From Spirosoma sp. (GTDB taxonomy: Bacteria > Bacteroidota > Bacteroidia > Cytophagales > Spirosomataceae): a DNA stretch of 64,000 bases. The stretch lies in assembly GCF_026391055.1 (NCBI RefSeq), contig NZ_JAPLET010000029.1:248001-312000 (forward strand), given 5' to 3'. Shown one piece after another: positions 44,479 through 53,689 of this stretch (its first letter is position 1; every line of letters starts with the position of its first letter). A model generated the notes under the pieces. It was not told the DNA's origin and did not search any database. It worked only from the letters and a program-made list of their open reading frames with translations. A program made the translations under genes and the position numbers.

Positions 44479-44835
44479 ATGAAAAAAATATCCTTTTTGA
44501 TTTATGCTGTTGGGCTATCCTTTACGCTCGCAGCTCAACAGTATGAACCCGTAAATCCGGCGAAAGATAAACTCGATTATCAGGGCTATACAATCCGGTT
44601 GATGCCGGCCCGGGATGGGTCGTACGGATATAGCGTACTGAAGGGTAAAACGGTCGTTGCGCATCAAATGCATAACCCTGTCTCGATGGCACCTGTCGGC
44701 TTACGACGAAAAGAAGATGTGTATAAAGTGGCCCGGTGGCAGATTGAGCAAGTACAGACCGGAAAATCCGGGGCCGACATCTTTGCCAAACCGCTGCCCG
44801 CTCGTGTCGCTCAGGAACTGCAACTAAAAGATTAA
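44479..44835 (+). CDS. DUF4907-like small secreted protein
   Basis: This 118-residue protein has a signal peptide (MKKISFLIYAVGLSFTLAAQ). The body GYSVLKGKTVVAHQMHNPVSM...GLRRKEDVYKVARWQIEQV matches the pattern of DUF4907 proteins, which are short, secreted and of unknown function. It lies 47 bases before the delta-60 repeat surface protein gene and may share its transcript. Confidence 0.7.
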   Translation: MKKISFLIYAVGLSFTLAAQQYEPVNPAKDKLDYQGYTIRLMPARDGSYGYSVLKGKTVVAHQMHNPVSMAPVGLRRKEDVYKVARWQIEQVQTGKSGADIFAKPLPARVAQELQLKD

Positions 44836-44882
44836 CCCTAAACCAATCTATCCCGAAGAGCATACCCTTTATCTCAGCACGC

Positions 44883-47800
44883 ATGAAAAAGATCTACCTA
44901 TTATTTTTTTTGGGCAGTTTAATTGGCAATGTTAACGGTCAAAGCGGATCCCCTGACCCGGCTTTCGGCAAGAATGGGCTTCAAACGACCGCTGTTCCGA
45001 TCAATGTTCTACAGGAGGAGGCTAGAAAAGTACTGCCACTATCTAGTGGAATGTATGTTGTTACCCAGATCAACAGCACGGCCGTTGTGGCCAAGTACCT
45101 CAATAATGGAGCAATTGATACCTCGTATGGGCGGAATGGCTACTCGGCTCAGGTAGACGGTGTGGCAGCTGATGCCGCCCTACAGAGCGATGGTAAAGTT
45201 GTTGTAATAACGGGCTCGTCGGTAGTGCGTTTTACTACCAACGGCTTGCTGGACAATACCTTTAGCGAAGACGGCATCCAAACCGTTAATTCATCTTCTA
45301 TATCGATACGGTCCGTTGGTGTGCAAAATGGAAAAATCGTTGTGGCTGGTAGCCGTACGGTATTAGGTGAGGTCGATTTTGCGGTACTTCGCTATAATGC
45401 TGATGGCTCGCCGGATACCAGTTTTAGTGATGATGGCCTGCAAACGACCAATTTTGGTCAGAATATCCTGGATAATGGCCTGGCACTTGCCATACAGGGC
45501 GATAAAATCGTGGTTGCCGGCACCAGCAGTGGGTATCTGGCCATTGTCCGCTATAATTCGGATGGTTCGCTGGATAACAGTTTCAGTCAGGATGGTAAGG
45601 TAACGTATGATAACCAACTGTTTTCACCGGCCCTGTCGGTAGCCATTCAGGGAAACAAAATTCTGGTGCCCGGTGGTCTGAATAGCGATTTCGCGGTGGT
45701 TCGTTTCAATTCGGATGGTGCGCTGGACACAACATTTGGTACATCAGGTGTGCTGACAACAGATGTTGGCGATCAGTTCAACGAGTCGGCGCGGACAGTT
45801 ACGATTCAGGGCGACAAGTTTGTGCTGACTGGCAATACCGCCTACGATCTGGCGGCCGTACGATACAACAGCGATGGATCGCTGGATACTGGTTTTGGAT
45901 CAAATGGTAAAGTGATCACCCATTTCGATGGTGTTGATTTCGTCAGACCGGCATCTGCCGCACTACAGGGCGACAAGCTTCTGATAGCCGGATTCACCTA
46001 TACCTTTGCGCGGGCGAGCGATGAGGATGTAGCGCTGGTGCGGTACAATGCCAATGGCTCGCCCGACACCAGCTTTAGCGATGATGGCAAGCTCACGAGC
46101 TTTTTTCCGTATGCCCGTACGTTTTTCACCAGTTCCGTTGTTCAGCCCGATGGGAAAGTCGTAGCCGCCGGGTATACGTTTATGTACCTGCCCGGCTCCC
46201 TGAGCGATGTCTTCGTTGTGGTCCGGTACAATACCGATGGTACGCTGGATAAAACGTTTAGTGACGACGGTATACAAACGACCGATTTTGGGCCAGGTTC
46301 GCAGTCCGTAGCGAATGCGGTTATACTTCAGGGGAACAAGATCGTGCTGGCGGGGTATTCCTACAACTCGGATAACAACAATAACACGGATTTTGCAGTG
46401 GCACGTTACAATTCCGATGGTACGCCGGATAATACCTTTAGTGGCGATGGTAAGCAACTGACCGATTTAGGACCTGCATCCAATGATTTTGGGCAGCTTG
46501 TCATCGGCCAGGGCGATAAGATCGTTGTGGGTGGCTACTCCTACAATTATGAAACGGGCATGAGCACGACGCTGGCCCGCTATAATGCGGATGGCTCGCT
46601 GGACAACTCCTTTAGTAATGATGGTATACAGACAACCAGCTTTGGCGATGCGGGGATAACCACCGGCGCTCTGGCGCTTCAGGGCGACAAACTGCTTTTG
46701 GCGGGTACCAGCTATAATTCGCAAACAAGTACCCTCGGATTTCTGGTAGCCCGCTACAATGCAGATGGCTCACTCGATACGAGTTTTGGCGAAACAGGTG
46801 TTGTTACCACGGATTTTGGCCCCGGCTCCAGTGTATTTGCCAAGTTCATCCGGGTTCAGAACGACCGGATTCTCGTTGTCGGGTATCAGAGCAATGAAAC
46901 GCAGGTAGCAACGGCCCGCTATAAGCTGGACGGAACACTGGATACCAGCTTCGGTCAGAATGGAAAACGACTAAGTCCGTTTCCGAACGGTTCAACAACC
47001 TATTTAACGGCTGTAGTGGGGCAGGACGACGGGAAATTTATTGTAGCAGGCAATACAACGGACCTGGCTACGTACCGGCAAACGTTTGCACTGGCCCGTT
47101 ATAACCCCGATGGCTCCTTAGATACTGGCTTTGCCGCGAGTGCAATCCCTGCCGACAATAACACCACGTATTATGTACAGGCCCTCAGTACCCGGGGTAA
47201 TCGGCTTTATGCGGTTGGCTACAGGCAATCGTCCTTTTTCAATGGCTTTGGGCTTGGCCCCATGAGCGAAGGTGTTGTGGCCGCTTATAAACTCGAAACG
47301 AGTGTAAGCTTGGCCTGTCCGGTCAATAAAACAGTCGTGACGGATCAGGGTATTTGTGGCGCCGTCGTAAAAGATATCGATCCGATAGCCGCTAATTCGC
47401 CCACCAAATACACCTTATCGGGTGCTACAACGGGTAGCGATATGGGTAATGTCAGCGGCAAACTATTCAATATTGGCGCTACGGTCGTGACCTATACGCA
47501 GGCCAGTGAACCCGCCAAAACCTGTTCGTTTACGATAACGGTCGTTGACCGGCAGTTACCCACGATAACGGGTCTTTCGGTAAGCCCGAACAGATTATGG
47601 CCCCCTAATCACAAGATGGTGGATGTGACGCTCACATACAACGTGCTGGACAACTGCAAAGCAACTTCCGTCGTGTCGGTATCCAGTAATGAACCCCAAA
47701 CCGGTCCCGATGACAACACGCCCGACGACTGGCAGATTATCGATGCCAATCATTTGAAACTTCGGGCCGAGCGAACCGGCAGCGGAAATGGCCGAATCTA

Positions 47801-48185
47801 TACCATTACTGTCACGGCTACGGACCCATCGGGTAACAAGGCAATACAATTGACGCAGGTAACCGTACCAAAAAATAACGCGGGTCGGGCAGGGGGCGAC
47901 GAGCTAAGCTTATTGGAAGAAGGCGGGGAGGTCAATGGCCTGACGGTGAAAGTGATGCCCAATCCATCGTCGGGGTATTTTACTATACTTACCAAAAGTG
48001 CTACGGCCAGCGTCCTGACCATTCGGGTGTCTGACCTTCAAGGACGGCCGATGCCCGGTTTAGACAATGTACCGGCCAATGGAACCCTGCAATTGGGCCA
48101 TACCTATGCACCGGGTGTTTATGTCCTCACGGTGATTGACGGTCCGAGAAAAGTAACGGTCAAGCTGCTCAAATTAGCGGAATAA
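44883..48185 (+). CDS. Delta-60 repeat surface protein with T9SS signal
   Basis: This 1100-residue secreted protein has a signal peptide (about residues 1-19), then about 14 delta-60-type repeats up to about residue 780, each with a phrase like DGSLDTSFGxxG followed by a GDKIVVAG strand pair. Next come an HYR-like Ig region (about 810-985; CSFTITVVDRQLPTI; RLWPPNHKMVDV) and a C-terminal type IX secretion sorting domain (about 1020-1100, with MPNPSSGYF and GVYVLTVI). It is probably displayed on or released from the cell surface. No enzyme site is visible. A classic terminator follows. Confidence 0.92.
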   Translation: MKKIYLLFFLGSLIGNVNGQSGSPDPAFGKNGLQTTAVPINVLQEEARKVLPLSSGMYVVTQINSTAVVAKYLNNGAIDTSYGRNGYSAQVDGVAADAALQSDGKVVVITGSSVVRFTTNGLLDNTFSEDGIQTVNSSSISIRSVGVQNGKIVVAGSRTVLGEVDFAVLRYNADGSPDTSFSDDGLQTTNFGQNILDNGLALAIQGDKIVVAGTSSGYLAIVRYNSDGSLDNSFSQDGKVTYDNQLFSPALSVAIQGNKILVPGGLNSDFAVVRFNSDGALDTTFGTSGVLTTDVGDQFNESARTVTIQGDKFVLTGNTAYDLAAVRYNSDGSLDTGFGSNGKVITHFDGVDFVRPASAALQGDKLLIAGFTYTFARASDEDVALVRYNANGSPDTSFSDDGKLTSFFPYARTFFTSSVVQPDGKVVAAGYTFMYLPGSLSDVFVVVRYNTDGTLDKTFSDDGIQTTDFGPGSQSVANAVILQGNKIVLAGYSYNSDNNNNTDFAVARYNSDGTPDNTFSGDGKQLTDLGPASNDFGQLVIGQGDKIVVGGYSYNYETGMSTTLARYNADGSLDNSFSNDGIQTTSFGDAGITTGALALQGDKLLLAGTSYNSQTSTLGFLVARYNADGSLDTSFGETGVVTTDFGPGSSVFAKFIRVQNDRILVVGYQSNETQVATARYKLDGTLDTSFGQNGKRLSPFPNGSTTYLTAVVGQDDGKFIVAGNTTDLATYRQTFALARYNPDGSLDTGFAASAIPADNNTTYYVQALSTRGNRLYAVGYRQSSFFNGFGLGPMSEGVVAAYKLETSVSLACPVNKTVVTDQGICGAVVKDIDPIAANSPTKYTLSGATTGSDMGNVSGKLFNIGATVVTYTQASEPAKTCSFTITVVDRQLPTITGLSVSPNRLWPPNHKMVDVTLTYNVLDNCKATSVVSVSSNEPQTGPDDNTPDDWQIIDANHLKLRAERTGSGNGRIYTITVTATDPSGNKAIQLTQVTVPKNNAGRAGGDELSLLEEGGEVNGLTVKVMPNPSSGYFTILTKSATASVLTIRVSDLQGRPMPGLDNVPANGTLQLGHTYAPGVYVLTVIDGPRKVTVKLLKLAE

Positions 48186-48237
48186 CCGGCTGGTCGAAGG
48201 CGCGCCTGGCTGCCTGATTTCGGGGTCAATAGAGTTT

Positions 48238-48265
48238 AAAAAGGAGCCCTTCGGCTCCTTTTTTT
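48238..48265 (+). terminator. Intrinsic terminator after the delta-60 gene
   Basis: Arms 48238-48248 (AAAAAGGAGCC) and 48253-48263 pair around a CTTC loop and end in a seven-T tract, the classic intrinsic terminator form. Confidence 0.88.
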
Positions 48266-48356
48266 ATGGCTCCAATATAGTATCAGGTTCCTGATCCCAA
48301 TAGGGTAGGTTTGTTAAAACATACCTTTTAAAGCCTATTGAACTAACTCTGCTACA

Positions 48357-49031
48357 ATGAAAACTTTTCGATACAGTGTTCTGCTTGGCTCGTTGCTACT
48401 GATCAATCTGCAAAACTCGTTCGGTCAGAGCAAATTTTCCGTCTCCGTCAATCTGGCTCCTGTGTATACGCACACCGACTTCAGCCTACCTGTTCCTTTA
48501 CCAAATTCGCCGGTTGTTCTCACCGAATACGCCGGGAGAGCCTATGGCCTGCATTATTCCGTTGGCCTGATGGGCTGGTACCATTTCTCGTCCAAATGGT
48601 CCGCTTCGGCAGGCATTTGGGCCACTCATCAGGCCATTGGCAAAACCAATATTACCTACAACGGTGTAGCCTCTTCAACAACCTACCAATACAACCATCC
48701 CTTCAATAATTATTACAAAGTGCCTGTCCAGATCAACTACCAACCCGCACAAAAGAAACTTTCTCCTTATTTCTCGGCGGGCGTGTCCTTTGATCTTAGG
48801 GGAACCAGCTATGTAGATTTGTTTGGCGATGGAACGTACACGGCAGTGAAGTTTGGTAAGCCGGTTGTAGTTACCCCTTTGGTAGGCGTGGGGTTGATTT
48901 ATCAGCTAACGAACCGTTTATCGTTGCTTACCCAGCCCACTTTTCAATATGATTTGCAAGCCCGGCCTGCCAATAATTATTACCATGCGTATCAGGTGAG
49001 TTTACAGACTCAGCTGATTTGGCACCTCTAA
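48357..49031 (+). CDS. Outer-membrane beta-barrel protein
   Basis: This 224-residue protein has a signal peptide (to about residue 23, NSFGQ) and alternating amphipathic strands such as YGLHYSVGLMGWYHF and RLSLLTQPTFQYDLQ. It ends in aromatic-rich strands (LQTQLIWHL), as in small outer-membrane barrels. Function is unknown. TAGGTTTG at 48306-48313 fits a -7 box, though no good -33 box accompanies it. A 21-base hairpin lies downstream. Confidence 0.8.
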   Translation: MKTFRYSVLLGSLLLINLQNSFGQSKFSVSVNLAPVYTHTDFSLPVPLPNSPVVLTEYAGRAYGLHYSVGLMGWYHFSSKWSASAGIWATHQAIGKTNITYNGVASSTTYQYNHPFNNYYKVPVQINYQPAQKKLSPYFSAGVSFDLRGTSYVDLFGDGTYTAVKFGKPVVVTPLVGVGLIYQLTNRLSLLTQPTFQYDLQARPANNYYHAYQVSLQTQLIWHL

Positions 49032-49094
49032 ACGAAGCTAAATCAAACGGCCCTGTAGCGTTTAAATCCATGCCAAAGTTACGTGTGCAGAAAC

Positions 49095-49150
49095 GCAGAA
49101 GCGTATCGTCTGATTGCTCAACCAAGCGTAATCAGACAATACGCTTCTGC
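49095..49150. terminator. 21-base-arm hairpin between convergent genes
   Basis: Arms 49095-49115 and 49130-49150 pair with a single mismatch around a 14-base loop. It separates the beta-barrel gene (plus) and the hydrolase gene (minus), ending five bases before the hydrolase stop region. Probable bidirectional terminator. Confidence 0.7.
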
Positions 49151-49154
49151 TTCA

Positions 49155-49976
49155 TCACGACTTAATAAAGGCCAGCAGATCCGCGTTAATTGTTGCGGCT
49201 TCGGTGGTGGGCATGCCGTGCGGAAAGCCTGGGTACGAAATCAGTTTCCCGTGTTTTAACAGCTTTATCGCCTTTACTGCCGAAATAGCGAAGGGAACGA
49301 TCTGGTCATCTTCCCCGTGCAAAACCAGCACGGGCACATCCACACTCTTAAGATCTTCCGTAAAATCGGTCTCCGAAAAGGCCTTAATTCCGTCGTGGTG
49401 GGCTTTGATGCTGCCCATCATGCCCTGCCGCCACCAGTTGTCCTGAATGCCCTGCGATACGTTTGCGCCTTCCCGATTGTAGCCGTAAAAAGCGGTGGTG
49501 AAATCCTTGAAATACTGAGGCCGATGTTTGGCGGTACCTTCGCGTATTTCATCAAATACCGACATCGGAACACCGTCCGGATTGGCTTCGGTCTGAACCA
49601 TAAGGGGCGTTACGGCACTGACCAGTACCGCTTTAGCTACCCGGCCCTGTCCATGCTTCGCTACATACCGAATCACTTCGCCACCACCGGTCGAGTGGCC
49701 AATATGGATGGCATCTTTCAAGTCCAGGAACTGGGTAAGTTCAGCTACGTCGGCCACGTACGTATCCATGTTATGCCCCTCGGAGGTTTGGGATGATCGG
49801 CCGTGTCCTCTTCGGTCATGCGCAATCACGCGAAATCCCTGCGCTACGAAAAACATCAGTTGCGCGTCCCAGTCGTCGCTGGAAAGCGGCCAGCCGTGAT
49901 GAAAAACCAGTGGCTGACCTGTTCCCCAATCCTTGTAGTAAATCTCGGTACCGTCACTTACTGTGATCTTGCTCAT
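49155..49976 (-). CDS. Alpha/beta hydrolase, non-heme chloroperoxidase type
   Basis: This 273-residue cytoplasmic hydrolase matches the cofactor-free haloperoxidase/esterase family: oxyanion HHGWPL, RRGHGRS, nucleophile elbow GHSTGGGEVIRYVAKHG (Ser near residue 96), acid Asp in LVLHGEDDQIVPF and His in GFPHGMP. Such proteins are mainly esterases and can form peracids in acetate. It is a single gene, convergent with the beta-barrel gene. Confidence 0.94.
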   Translation of the reverse strand: MSKITVSDGTEIYYKDWGTGQPLVFHHGWPLSSDDWDAQLMFFVAQGFRVIAHDRRGHGRSSQTSEGHNMDTYVADVAELTQFLDLKDAIHIGHSTGGGEVIRYVAKHGQGRVAKAVLVSAVTPLMVQTEANPDGVPMSVFDEIREGTAKHRPQYFKDFTTAFYGYNREGANVSQGIQDNWWRQGMMGSIKAHHDGIKAFSETDFTEDLKSVDVPVLVLHGEDDQIVPFAISAVKAIKLLKHGKLISYPGFPHGMPTTEAATINADLLAFIKS

Positions 49977-50391
49977 GTCTTCCGAAGTTAATTGTTGATA
50001 GTAAATTGAAAGAGGTTTATAAAGGACTTTTGCCGGAACAAACCTACACGAAGATGGACCGAGGGGCGCGGTACAAATGGCGGGTATTGCAGTAAAAACA
50101 AGAGATTTTACCCGTAGAGGCCGTACGTAATCAATACCTTCATTGACCCATTGCTCTTTCTCGATGCCGAGCGGCCCACCTTAACGCATCCTGGTATAAC
50201 CCCGGTTTTTATCATTTTTTCAGAAGGGGGTACCCTGCCCGGCGATTCGATTGTCTTTTAGGTAATCAGTGCCCATCTGTTGACGTATTCGCTATTGGTT
50301 AATAAGCCGTTTTTCGAGTCCCTGCTGATTAACCAATAACCCGACAACCGATAACTGATGCTAACTACAACCTGAAAACTGATAGGAATCA
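49977..50391. other. 415-base intergenic region before the peptide locus
   Basis: No coding frame is convincing. It separates the divergent hydrolase gene and the seven-gene operon and must hold the operon promoter. TATTGGTTAAT (50293-50303) and ATTAACCAATA (50338-50348) form an 11-base inverted repeat about 40 bases before the SusC start, which could be a regulator site or hairpin. No exact -33/-7 pair was found. Confidence 0.6.
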
Positions 50392-53300
50392 ATGAGAGAG
50401 TCGCTACAAAAGAGAATACGGTTTCTGTGCTTTTTGATCGTCTTCGTTTCGGTGCTGGCAACGGGCGAGGGCCATAATCGAACAAAGCTGCCTGTTACCA
50501 CTAGTAAAAAAGCGCCCATCACTATTAAAGGAAAAGTAACGGCACAGGAAGACCGGATGGCGTTACCCGGCGTCAACATCAGCATTAAAGGCACCACCGT
50601 AGGGACGACCACGGATGCCGACGGGAACTACTCCATTAGTGTACCGGCCAAAGAAAATACGCTGATCTTTTCGTTTCTGGGGTATATCTCACAGGAAATT
50701 CCGGTTGGCAATCAAACCACTATTAACGTAAGCCTCACCACCGATTCCAAAGTGCTTAATGAAGTGGTTGTAACGGCGCTGGGATTTAAAGAAGAAAAAG
50801 ACCGGATGGGGTCGACTTTATCGGCAATCAAACCCGAAGATATTAAACGCTCCGGCGAAACGGGGGTTATCAACGGGCTGGCCGGGAAGGCGGCTGGCGT
50901 ACAGATCTCGCGTTCTACCGGCGATCCGGGCGCGGGTTCTTACATCCAGATTCGGGGGCAGAATACCATTACGGGCTCTAACCAACCCCTCATTATCATC
51001 GACGGAATACCCATCAGCAACAGCACCACGGGCGATTCCCGGTCTGGCGTGGCGCAGCAGTCGCGTCTCAATGACATCAACCCCGAAGATATTGCTTCCA
51101 TGCAAATCCTGAAGGGGGCCTCGGCCGCCGGTTTGTGGGGGTCGAGGGCCGCCAACGGCGTTATTGTGATCACCACAAAACGCGGGGCTAACGACAATAA
51201 ACTGAGCGTCAACGTCAGCTCGACGGTTTCATTCGATAAGGTCAACGTCATTCACCCCTTACAGGAAGCGTACGGGCAGGGGTCGGGCGGTATCTATAAC
51301 CCAACGACACAGTACTCCTGGGGGGATAAAATTGCCGACCGGTCGGGTGCCGACGATGTGGTTAACATGAATGGTGCCCGTTTCGAGTCGTATCAGGGGA
51401 AAACGTTTTATCCTATTCTTTCCAAAAACTCGAAAGAAACGTATAACCAGGCCCGGCAGGATGCGGTATTCCGGACGGGAACGTATTACGACAACAACGT
51501 TAGCCTGAGCGGGGGCAACGAAAAGGGAAATTTCTACCTCAGTCTGGGCAACCTGAGCCAGAAAGGGATTTTTGCCGGTCAGAGCGATTACAAGCGCAAC
51601 TCGGTTCGCTTCAACTCCAGCCGCCAGTTCAACGACATCATCCGGGCCTCCACCAACGCCAACTTTATCCGGACAACCTCTAACCGAATTCAGAAGGGCG
51701 ATAACACCAGCGGCCTTTACATTGGTATGCTGCGTTCCGCACCCGATTTCGACAGCCGCTACTGGAAAGGGAGTTACTATTCATCGCCCACGGCTGCGGC
51801 CATCCGGAACCGCCAGCGGTCTTATCGGAATTACCTGGGGGCATCGGCCAACCCGAGCTATAACGACCCGCTCTGGACGATCAACGAACTCACCAACCTC
51901 TCGGAAGTCGACCGGTTTATCATGAATTCGGAGATTGTGATTACGCCCAAAGACTGGCTTAGCTTTACCGCCCGCGGTGGTCTGGATACCTATAGCGACC
52001 GCCGGGTAACCAACAACCCGGTATCGTCGGTGGTCAACTCCGGAGCAGGGCAGTACGAGCAGCAGATCATTTCGGAGAAAGAGCTTAACCTCGACGTAAT
52101 CGGACGGGCCAGCAAGGATTTTGGCGAGAACCTAACGAGTACGCTGATTGTCGGCTTTAACGTCAACGACCGCCGGTACAACAGCCTGGGCGGCCAGATG
52201 AACGGTTTCATTCTGGAAGAAGCACCACCAAACTTTGCTAACTCCACCGCCGTCAACAACTACCCGTACAACTCGGAATCACATCGCCGGACGGCCCGTC
52301 TGTACTCCACGCTGAACCTGGGTTTTTTTAACCAGTTGTATGTGAACGGGTCAATTGCCAGTGAGAGTGGGTCTACGTTCGGAAGCGCATCTAAATCGAC
52401 TTTTTTCTATCCGTCTGCCGATGTGGCGTGGCAGTTCAGTCAGTTACCTATTTTCCGGGGTGGGCCGCTTTCGTTCGGTAAGCTGCGGGCTTCTTACGGA
52501 ATTGTGGGTATCCAGCCGGAACCTTATCGGAATACAACCTCGTACGTAACGGCTTCTTTCGGTAGTTGGGCCACTAACCTGACCAGCTCCGGCTACGGGG
52601 GCGCTTACGTGGAAAGTGCCACCCAAGGCGACCCCAACCTGTTTCCGGAGCGCAAAACCGAGTGGGAGATTGGAGGTGATCTGCGATTTTTTAAGAACAA
52701 GCTGACCGTTGGCTATACCTATTACCAGAACAACATCCGGGATTTGCTGCTTCAGGTATCATCGGCGGGGTCTACCGGCTATAGCCAGCGATATACCAAT
52801 GCGGGCAGCATGGAGAACAAGGGCATGGAGGTCGACTTCAACCTGAACGTGCTCCAGAAGAAAGATTTCCAGTGGAATGTGTTTGCCAACTGGAGCCGCA
52901 ACCGGAACCGGGTAACCAGCCTGGGCGGTACCGAAATAGTTACTTTCACGGGCGGGGCGCTGAGTACCGTTGCCCACGTGGGGGATGCCCTGTCGTCTTT
53001 TTATGGGGGCGTTTACCAGCGAAACGAAGACGGTTCTATGAACCTGACGGCTACGGGTTTTCCGAGACTCGGTACTACGCTCGGCATCGTTGGCGACCCG
53101 AACCCCGATTGGCGCGGTGGTTTTGGTACGAATTTCTCCTACAAAAAGCTTTCCCTGAACGTTCTGTTTGAAACCTTTCAGGGGGGCGATTTCTACGAAG
53201 GAACCCGTGGTGTGTTAGTCAACTTCGGGACCTATGCAGACGTAGGCAATGAAGTGACGTTGTCGCAAGACACGTACAACTATGCCGGAACTCTGTTTAA

Positions 53301-53670
53301 AGCGGGCACAGCCCTGCGTGGCAACGTGGTCGATTACGGTGGAGGCCCCGTGCTGCTCGATCAATCCTTCTACACCTCCATTGGCGGGCATTCCGGGCAA
53401 TTGACGGAGCAGTTCGTTCGGGACGGCAGCTGGACCCGGATTCGCGAAATCACCCTGGGCTATCAGTTAAACTCGGCCGGTTTCCGGAAGAAAACGAAGC
53501 TGGAATCGGTCGGGTTCTCGGTAACGGCCCGTAATCCGGTGCTCTGGACCAAAGTGGTTGGCATTGACCCGGAAACCAACGTATCGGGTGTTGGCAATGC
53601 CCGTGGCGTTGACTATTTCAACAATCCAAGTACGAAATCCCTGGTTTTCAGCCTGAAGATCAATTATTAA
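50392..53670 (+). CDS. SusC/RagA-family TonB-dependent transporter
   Basis: This 1092-residue outer-membrane transporter is the first gene of the seven-gene operon. It has a signal region (about residues 1-25), a carboxypeptidase-D-regulatory-like domain (about 43-125), the NEVVVTALGFKEEKDRMG linker, a plug (about 140-265; GASAAGLWGSRAANGVIVIT) and the barrel. The neighbours encode peptidase- and acylase-type enzymes rather than glycosidases, so peptide or acyl-peptide import is inferred. The gap to its SusD is 19 bases. Confidence 0.96.
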   Translation: MRESLQKRIRFLCFLIVFVSVLATGEGHNRTKLPVTTSKKAPITIKGKVTAQEDRMALPGVNISIKGTTVGTTTDADGNYSISVPAKENTLIFSFLGYISQEIPVGNQTTINVSLTTDSKVLNEVVVTALGFKEEKDRMGSTLSAIKPEDIKRSGETGVINGLAGKAAGVQISRSTGDPGAGSYIQIRGQNTITGSNQPLIIIDGIPISNSTTGDSRSGVAQQSRLNDINPEDIASMQILKGASAAGLWGSRAANGVIVITTKRGANDNKLSVNVSSTVSFDKVNVIHPLQEAYGQGSGGIYNPTTQYSWGDKIADRSGADDVVNMNGARFESYQGKTFYPILSKNSKETYNQARQDAVFRTGTYYDNNVSLSGGNEKGNFYLSLGNLSQKGIFAGQSDYKRNSVRFNSSRQFNDIIRASTNANFIRTTSNRIQKGDNTSGLYIGMLRSAPDFDSRYWKGSYYSSPTAAAIRNRQRSYRNYLGASANPSYNDPLWTINELTNLSEVDRFIMNSEIVITPKDWLSFTARGGLDTYSDRRVTNNPVSSVVNSGAGQYEQQIISEKELNLDVIGRASKDFGENLTSTLIVGFNVNDRRYNSLGGQMNGFILEEAPPNFANSTAVNNYPYNSESHRRTARLYSTLNLGFFNQLYVNGSIASESGSTFGSASKSTFFYPSADVAWQFSQLPIFRGGPLSFGKLRASYGIVGIQPEPYRNTTSYVTASFGSWATNLTSSGYGGAYVESATQGDPNLFPERKTEWEIGGDLRFFKNKLTVGYTYYQNNIRDLLLQVSSAGSTGYSQRYTNAGSMENKGMEVDFNLNVLQKKDFQWNVFANWSRNRNRVTSLGGTEIVTFTGGALSTVAHVGDALSSFYGGVYQRNEDGSMNLTATGFPRLGTTLGIVGDPNPDWRGGFGTNFSYKKLSLNVLFETFQGGDFYEGTRGVLVNFGTYADVGNEVTLSQDTYNYAGTLFKAGTALRGNVVDYGGGPVLLDQSFYTSIGGHSGQLTEQFVRDGSWTRIREITLGYQLNSAGFRKKTKLESVGFSVTARNPVLWTKVVGIDPETNVSGVGNARGVDYFNNPSTKSLVFSLKINY

Positions 53671-53689
53671 CTCTAACGACAGCCATCGA

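Noticed and set aside
45080-47140. Regular periodicity suggesting a CRISPR or DNA tandem array
   Set aside because: The period reflects protein-level delta-60 repeats; the DNA units are diverged and lie within one open reading frame.
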